Assembly: GCA_004173235.1 (NCBI GenBank)
Contig: SEAC01000015.1
Location: 186,001 to 250,000 of the forward strand
Length of the DNA stretch: 64,000 nt
DNA from: Chitinophagaceae bacterium
Lineage (GTDB): Bacteria; Bacteroidota; Bacteroidia; Chitinophagales; Chitinophagaceae
Direction of reading: 5' to 3'
The position numbers were made by a program, and so were the translations under genes. Shown here piece by piece: positions 60,276 to 64,000 of the stretch; positions within the stretch are counted from its first letter, which is position 1; every line of letters begins with the position of its first letter. Below the pieces are notes generated by a model. That model had not been told where the DNA came from. It saw only the letters and a list, made by a program, of their open reading frames with translations, and did no database searches.

Positions 60276-60912
60276 TATGGGGCACATCAGTGTTGTATTG
60301 GTGGACGATCATGAAATCCTGCTCGATGGCATCGCGTCCATCCTCGGCGATCAGCCGGGCATCCGCATCGTAGGCAAGGCATCATCCGCAGAGGCCGCAG
60401 AAGCGCTTGTAGAACAGTTTCATCCCGATGTACTGATCACGGATGTAAGTATGGGTGGCCGCTCCGGGCTTTGGCTTACAGAAGAAGTGCGTGCCCGCTT
60501 CCCGCTCACCAGGATCATCGTTCTTTCGATGCACGATGGCGTGCAACACATACACAGCCTGCTTGAAGCCGGCGCCGACGGCTATCTGCTGAAGAGCGTA
60601 AAGCAGGAAGAATTGTTACAGGCAATCAGCAAAGTGATGGCTGGTGAGCAGTACCTGCAGCAATCCCTTGCACCATCGTACGCGCGCGCACTTCGCCAAC
60701 AGCAGGATGCGGAGCAGCAGAGTACGCTATCGCCACGCGAGATCGAAATATTACGGCTCGTGGTTCAGGGCCATTCCACTGCGGAGATCAGCGCACGGCT
60801 TTATTTGTCCGAGATGACCGTAAAGACGCACCGCAAGAACATTGGTCGCAAAACCGGCGCTAAAACGCCGCTCAGCCTGGCGCGGTATGCCGGAGACAAC
60901 GGGCTGATGTGA
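60265..60912 (+). CDS. NarL-family response regulator
   Basis: 215 residues from ATG 60265, overlapping the kinase stop by 11 bases (an alternative start is at 60277). Receiver domain with D14/D15, phospho-acceptor D60 in VLITDVSMGG and K110 in YLLKSV; LuxR-type helix-turn-helix (SPREIEILRLVVQGHSTAEI and LSEMTVKTHRKNI). Cognate to the preceding kinase. The next gene downstream starts inside a perfect hairpin and may belong to its regulon, which is inference. Confidence 0.95.
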   Translation: MLTDMGHISVVLVDDHEILLDGIASILGDQPGIRIVGKASSAEAAEALVEQFHPDVLITDVSMGGRSGLWLTEEVRARFPLTRIIVLSMHDGVQHIHSLLEAGADGYLLKSVKQEELLQAISKVMAGEQYLQQSLAPSYARALRQQQDAEQQSTLSPREIEILRLVVQGHSTAEISARLYLSEMTVKTHRKNIGRKTGAKTPLSLARYAGDNGLM

Positions 60913-60954
60913 CGAAGTACTTTACCTACTGCGAGGTATTGAACACACGGCAGG

Positions 60955-60994
60955 CATATGCGTCTTTTGTGCTCACCCACAAAAGACGCATATG
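60955..60994 (+). promoter_or_regulatory. perfect 17-bp hairpin covering a start codon
   Basis: CATATGCGTCTTTTGTG (60955-60971) is complementary to 60978-60994 without a mismatch, with a 6-base loop (CTCACC). The last three bases of the right arm are the ATG of the gene at 60992. An A-run, not a T-run, follows on the plus strand, so a terminator for the plus strand is unlikely. Confidence 0.75.
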
Positions 60995-61714
60995 AAAAAA
61001 AATCTTCTCTCCCGCATTCTCTGTTTCCTCACCGTGATCGCGTTGTCGCTTGCCATGCCGACTAATGCTGTGGCACAAACGCGCGACGAGATTATTCACT
61101 CCAGCTATTTCGTAGCCTTCGGCCGCTATGCCAACGCAGGCGAGCTCGCCTACTGGCGGCAGAACGTCGGCAACCGCGACATCAAGCAGATGGTGCAGAA
61201 CCATAAGCAATACCTGGCTTCCAACCAAAGCGAGCGCGAACAGGCCGTGAAGCGTTCTTTCAACGATGCCTTTGGCTGGAATCCAGGCAGCGACGAACTG
61301 CGCCAGTGGTCGGCAAAGGGACAGACCTATGCCGAGATGATGAATTACCACATCAACCAGTGGCTCAACGTCTACTCCGACCGCAAGGCGCACGTGATCA
61401 AGCAATCGTATTACAAAGTATTCAACCGCACGGCCGATGCGAATGAGCTGCGCTACTGGATGTCGCAGCCAACCTGCTCGTTCGTGCAACTGGTGGCGAT
61501 GCATACCACCTGGAAGCAGCAAAACCAGCGCACTTCAAAAATGGGTCGCATGAATCCGAACATCCGCGACAACGGCGTGTCGACAGCCGCACTAAGCAGC
61601 GGTGCCGCTGCGGGCGTAGTAGCCGCGGGAGGCATGAACCTCATATCGCCCAGCGGTGGACAGGTAGTGGCGGCCGGCGGACTGAACGTGATTGCGCCTG
61701 GTGGCGGCAATTGA
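60992..61714 (+). CDS. exported protein with three DUF4214-like repeats
   Basis: 240 residues. Signal peptide MKKNLLSRILCFLTVIALSL ending near AVAQ. Three repeats of about 45-50 residues follow, with the DUF4214-like pattern SYF-x-AFGR-x-ANAGELAYW, SFNDAFGWNPGSDELRQW and SYYKVFNRTADANELRYW. The C-terminus is low-complexity Gly/Ala/Val (SSGAAAGVVAAGG). The start codon lies in the hairpin at 60955 and no Shine-Dalgarno sequence is seen. DUF4214 occurs in surface and adhesion proteins; the present role is unknown. Adjacent to the response regulator gene, 79 bases away. Confidence 0.78.
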   Translation: MKKNLLSRILCFLTVIALSLAMPTNAVAQTRDEIIHSSYFVAFGRYANAGELAYWRQNVGNRDIKQMVQNHKQYLASNQSEREQAVKRSFNDAFGWNPGSDELRQWSAKGQTYAEMMNYHINQWLNVYSDRKAHVIKQSYYKVFNRTADANELRYWMSQPTCSFVQLVAMHTTWKQQNQRTSKMGRMNPNIRDNGVSTAALSSGAAAGVVAAGGMNLISPSGGQVVAAGGLNVIAPGGGN

Positions 61715-61753
61715 GCTGGAGCAATAAGATGAATACGACAAACACCACAATTT

Positions 61754-62194
61754 ATGATCAGGATATTCTCGCTACTCCCGGCCCTTGCGCTTCTTGCCTG
61801 TGCCGATGGCGCTGCCGAACGTAATACAGATGCCGCACCCACTGCACCTGTCAAACGCTATCGCGGCGCCATTTCGAACGGAATGAAAGGCGACTCGCTG
61901 TTCTTCGAAATTTCGCCCGATGGCAGGCAGTTGCGGAACCTCACCTTTAAAGGATACTGGCGTTGCAGCGGAAGGCTGGAGCAAACAACTGTCGGCCCCG
62001 AAGGAAGCTTCGCAGTTGTAGGTGGGAAGGCAAAAGGTCATCTCGCCGAGCCTCCCGGGGGCGGCTCCACTGCGTGGCGCTTTGAAATAGATGCGAGCAT
62101 TAGCAGGACGACAGCTGCGGGGACCTTCCGGATGAACATCAACAACCTTGGTTGCGATACCTACTTGTTGAAGTGGACCGCTACAACCTACTGA
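61754..62194 (+). CDS. small lipoprotein of unknown function
   Basis: 146 residues with a lipoprotein signal (MIRIFSLLPALALLAC, lipobox ALLAC). The mature part is a beta-rich stretch with a repeated polar/hydrophobic alternation (GDSLFFEISPDGRQLRNLTF, WRFEIDASISRTTAAGTFRM) and two Cys (YWRCSG and LGCDTYL). No domain recognised. It lies 39 bases after the DUF4214-like gene on the same strand and probably belongs to the same transcript, ended by the terminator at 62293. Confidence 0.65.
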   Translation: MIRIFSLLPALALLACADGAAERNTDAAPTAPVKRYRGAISNGMKGDSLFFEISPDGRQLRNLTFKGYWRCSGRLEQTTVGPEGSFAVVGGKAKGHLAEPPGGGSTAWRFEIDASISRTTAAGTFRMNINNLGCDTYLLKWTATTY

Positions 62195-62292
62195 CCTGTC
62201 GCCCGCCTCTGAGATTTTTCGGCAGCGCGCACATTGAGCACAACGCGCTGCCTGAGTCGTCCAACCAACTGAAAGCTTCATTTTTGGAAGCG

Positions 62293-62322
62293 AACCCTCC
62301 GCAATGGAGGGTTTTCGTTTTT
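62293..62322 (+). terminator. intrinsic terminator after lipoprotein gene
   Basis: AACCCTCC (62293-62300) and GGAGGGTT (62306-62313) form a perfect 8-bp stem with a 5-base loop, followed by TTCGTTTTT. It lies 98 bases after the lipoprotein stop. Confidence 0.75.
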
Positions 62323-62423
62323 GATCGCGAAGAGATCGTAACCGACCGCGGAACGTTTTACGGGATCGCGAGTTACGAAATAACGGATGGCGAGATCCGG
62401 GTCTGGTTTCCGAAACACGCACT

Positions 62424-64000
62424 TCACTTCAATTCAAGCAGCAGCATTTGCATTGGCGGCACCGTGATTGATTCATCCATTGCGTACGCAACGCCAGAGA
62501 GAATGTCCGTAGCCCGTTTGAAGCCGTTTGTTCGTTCAGGGAACCTGCTAAAAGGCACTTTCTTTGCCTCTCCTCCGGCATTAAGCACACACATGATCGT
62601 TTGTTTCGCATCGTAGCGGAAATACGCATACACATCGTCCACGGGCACATATTGCATCAGCTTGCCTGTAGCGAGCGCTGAAGACGTTTTCCGATAGGTG
62701 CCGAGCTGCCTCACCAGGTCCTGCACTTCTTTTTGGCGAATGGTGAGACCTTCACCCGTGAATGCATTGACGCGATCGCCGGCCCACCCACCCGGCATGT
62801 CGGAGCGCACCAGTCCGTCGGGATTGGTAAAGCCTTTCATCCCTATCTCGGATCCATAATAGGCCTGCGGAACACCCCTGCAGGTAAGCAGCCACTTGTA
62901 ACCCGTCTTGAGTTTTTCCCAGTCTTCACCCACCACGGAAAGAAAACGCGGCTCGTCGTGATTATCGAGCAACAGCACATTTCTTGTGGCATCTTTATTC
63001 AGGAAATCGCTCGCCAACGTATTGTACAAACTATTGACGCCTTCCATCCATCCCGTTGCCTGGGTCAGCGCGGGTTTGATTCCGTTATAGAGCAACTGGA
63101 AATCGACGGAGCCGGGAAGGTTGCTCCGGTATTTCGTAGTGAAAATATTCTGATTGAAATAAGCCTGGTTGGCAGGGCCGAACACACGTGTCTCGCCGAA
63201 CATGTGAATACGCGGATATTCCGCGATGATCGCGGCATTACAGCGGTTGGAAAATTCGAGGTCGCTGTAGGTATAGGTATCGATGCGCACTGCATCTACA
63301 CCAAATTCCTCGATTTGCCAGAGCATGCTTTGAATGAGGTAGGCGGCCATGTGCGGGTTGTCGTGATTGATGTCGGGCATCCCATCGTCGAACCAGCCGT
63401 CGCTCATGCGCTTCCTGTCGGATGGCGCGGCATGGGGATCGAAGAGTGTTTGCTCGCGGTAGGTGGTCTGTGTGTAGCGAGGCCAGCGATGCATCCAGCT
63501 GCTGTCGGGCGGGTCAAGCTCGAGATGATGCTGGAGTCCCGTATGATTATACACTGCGTCCATCACGAGTTTCATGCCCCGGCGGTGCAGGGAATCGGAG
63601 AGCGAGCGGTAGGCGGCGTTACCACCAAGCCGAGGGTCAACTCGGTAATGGTTGGTGATGGCATATCCATGCTCGGTTCGGTTGGGGCGGTCGTTTTCCA
63701 GAACGGGCAGCAGCCAGAGCGCCGTTACACCGAGACCGTCGAGGTAGTCGAGATGCTGACTGATTCCGTGCAGGTCGCCGCCATGGCGGTGATACATCGA
63801 ATCGCGGTTCATCGTTTGCTCCCGCATCCCTGGTATTCTGTCGTTCGAAGGGTCGCCATTGGCAAAGCGATCGGCTATGGCGAGGTACACAAAGTCTGCC
63901 GAAGTAAGTCCCTGTGCGAACTGCTTGCCCCTGCCTGCGCGCCGCTCTTTCAACTGCCACCGGATCGAATTCGATGTCCCGTTCCTGCGCTTCAGTATGA
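62424..64000 (-). CDS. GH13 cyclomaltodextrinase/SusA-like enzyme (5' truncated at window end)
   Basis: The frame is open from 62424 to the window end with no start codon of its own at 63953 (that codon is TTG within WQLKERRAG), so at least 525 residues are present and the N-terminus lies outside. Marks of the neopullulanase/SusA group: DFVYLAIADRFANGDPSND, HGGDLHGISQHLDYLDGLG, MDAVYNH, nucleophile in VDAVRIDTYTY, acid/base in MFGETRV and LLDNHDEPRF, and a C-terminal beta domain. It is a third GH13 enzyme for maltodextrin breakdown, separate from the amylase operon at 16292-19828. The missing N-terminus probably holds the signal and the CBM-like N-domain. Confidence 0.92.
   Translation of the reverse strand, partial: ILKRRNGTSNSIRWQLKERRAGRGKQFAQGLTSADFVYLAIADRFANGDPSNDRIPGMREQTMNRDSMYHRHGGDLHGISQHLDYLDGLGVTALWLLPVLENDRPNRTEHGYAITNHYRVDPRLGGNAAYRSLSDSLHRRGMKLVMDAVYNHTGLQHHLELDPPDSSWMHRWPRYTQTTYREQTLFDPHAAPSDRKRMSDGWFDDGMPDINHDNPHMAAYLIQSMLWQIEEFGVDAVRIDTYTYSDLEFSNRCNAAIIAEYPRIHMFGETRVFGPANQAYFNQNIFTTKYRSNLPGSVDFQLLYNGIKPALTQATGWMEGVNSLYNTLASDFLNKDATRNVLLLDNHDEPRFLSVVGEDWEKLKTGYKWLLTCRGVPQAYYGSEIGMKGFTNPDGLVRSDMPGGWAGDRVNAFTGEGLTIRQKEVQDLVRQLGTYRKTSSALATGKLMQYVPVDDVYAYFRYDAKQTIMCVLNAGGEAKKVPFSRFPERTNGFKRATDILSGVAYAMDESITVPPMQMLLLELK

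Noticed and set aside
62152-62616. Open frame of about 154 codons on the plus strand overlapping the terminator and the GH13 gene
   Set aside because: It runs over the end of the lipoprotein gene, the terminator at 62293 and the 3' end of the minus-strand GH13 gene; no signal, domain or start context was seen.

Overview
The window looks like chromosomal DNA of a GC-rich member of the Bacteroidota, most likely Chitinophagaceae or a close relative. The support is: two giant secreted proteins with C-terminal type IX secretion (T9SS type A) sorting domains, a Y_Y_Y-type sensor histidine kinase, DUF4907 and Kelch proteins, GH13 enzymes of the SusA/neopullulanase type, Crp/Fnr regulators of Bacteroidetes type, and repeated matches to the Bacteroidetes -7 promoter element TAnnTTTG shortly before start codons. 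Genus-level assignment is not possible from sequence reading alone. I saw no rRNA, tRNA, CRISPR array, insertion sequence or phage gene, and no gene-free stretch longer than about 300 bases.

Layout. 1-2621: end of an FHA-domain protein, a membrane Ser/Thr kinase and a small lipoprotein, overlapping each other (signalling operon). 2640-6552: fatty-acid desaturase, GH5 glycosidase, M23 peptidase, class II fructose-bisphosphate aldolase. 6633-12890: small secreted protein and a tripartite RND efflux operon (adaptor, pump, outer-membrane factor). 12982-16257: exported WD40-caspase protein. 16292-19828: two exported GH13 amylases on the minus strand. 20048-23318: zinc-less Fpg/Nei-type glycosylase, DUF72 protein, esterase, Crp/Fnr regulator. 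23552-51734: two giant T9SS surface proteins (4881 and 3112 residues) flanking a histidine kinase/response regulator pair and a small DUF4907 protein. 51909-53954: P1B-4-type metal ATPase. 53968-57379: a four-gene minus-strand redox/stress operon (oxidoreductase, YceI, DoxX, LigB-type dioxygenase) headed by a second Crp/Fnr regulator. 57530-64000: PAP2 phosphatase, a NarL-type two-component system, a DUF4214-like secreted protein whose start codon lies in a perfect hairpin, a lipoprotein, and a 5'-truncated GH13 enzyme.

How parts fit together. Starch/oligosaccharide breakdown (three GH13 enzymes) feeds glycolysis. The surface programme consists of the giants plus the two-component system between them; a perfect palindrome sits about 44 bp before the predicted transcription start of the DUF4907-Kelch giant operon. 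Two Crp/Fnr-family proteins carry FNR-like recognition helices (E-T-x-S-R), and each lies next to an exact TTGAT-N4-ATCAA site, which suggests FNR-type regulation without an iron-sulphur cluster. The most unusual signals are this regulator/site pairing, the hairpin over the start codon at 60992, the six-copy Cys-rich carbohydrate-binding-like module in the first giant, and the exported caspase-like protein.
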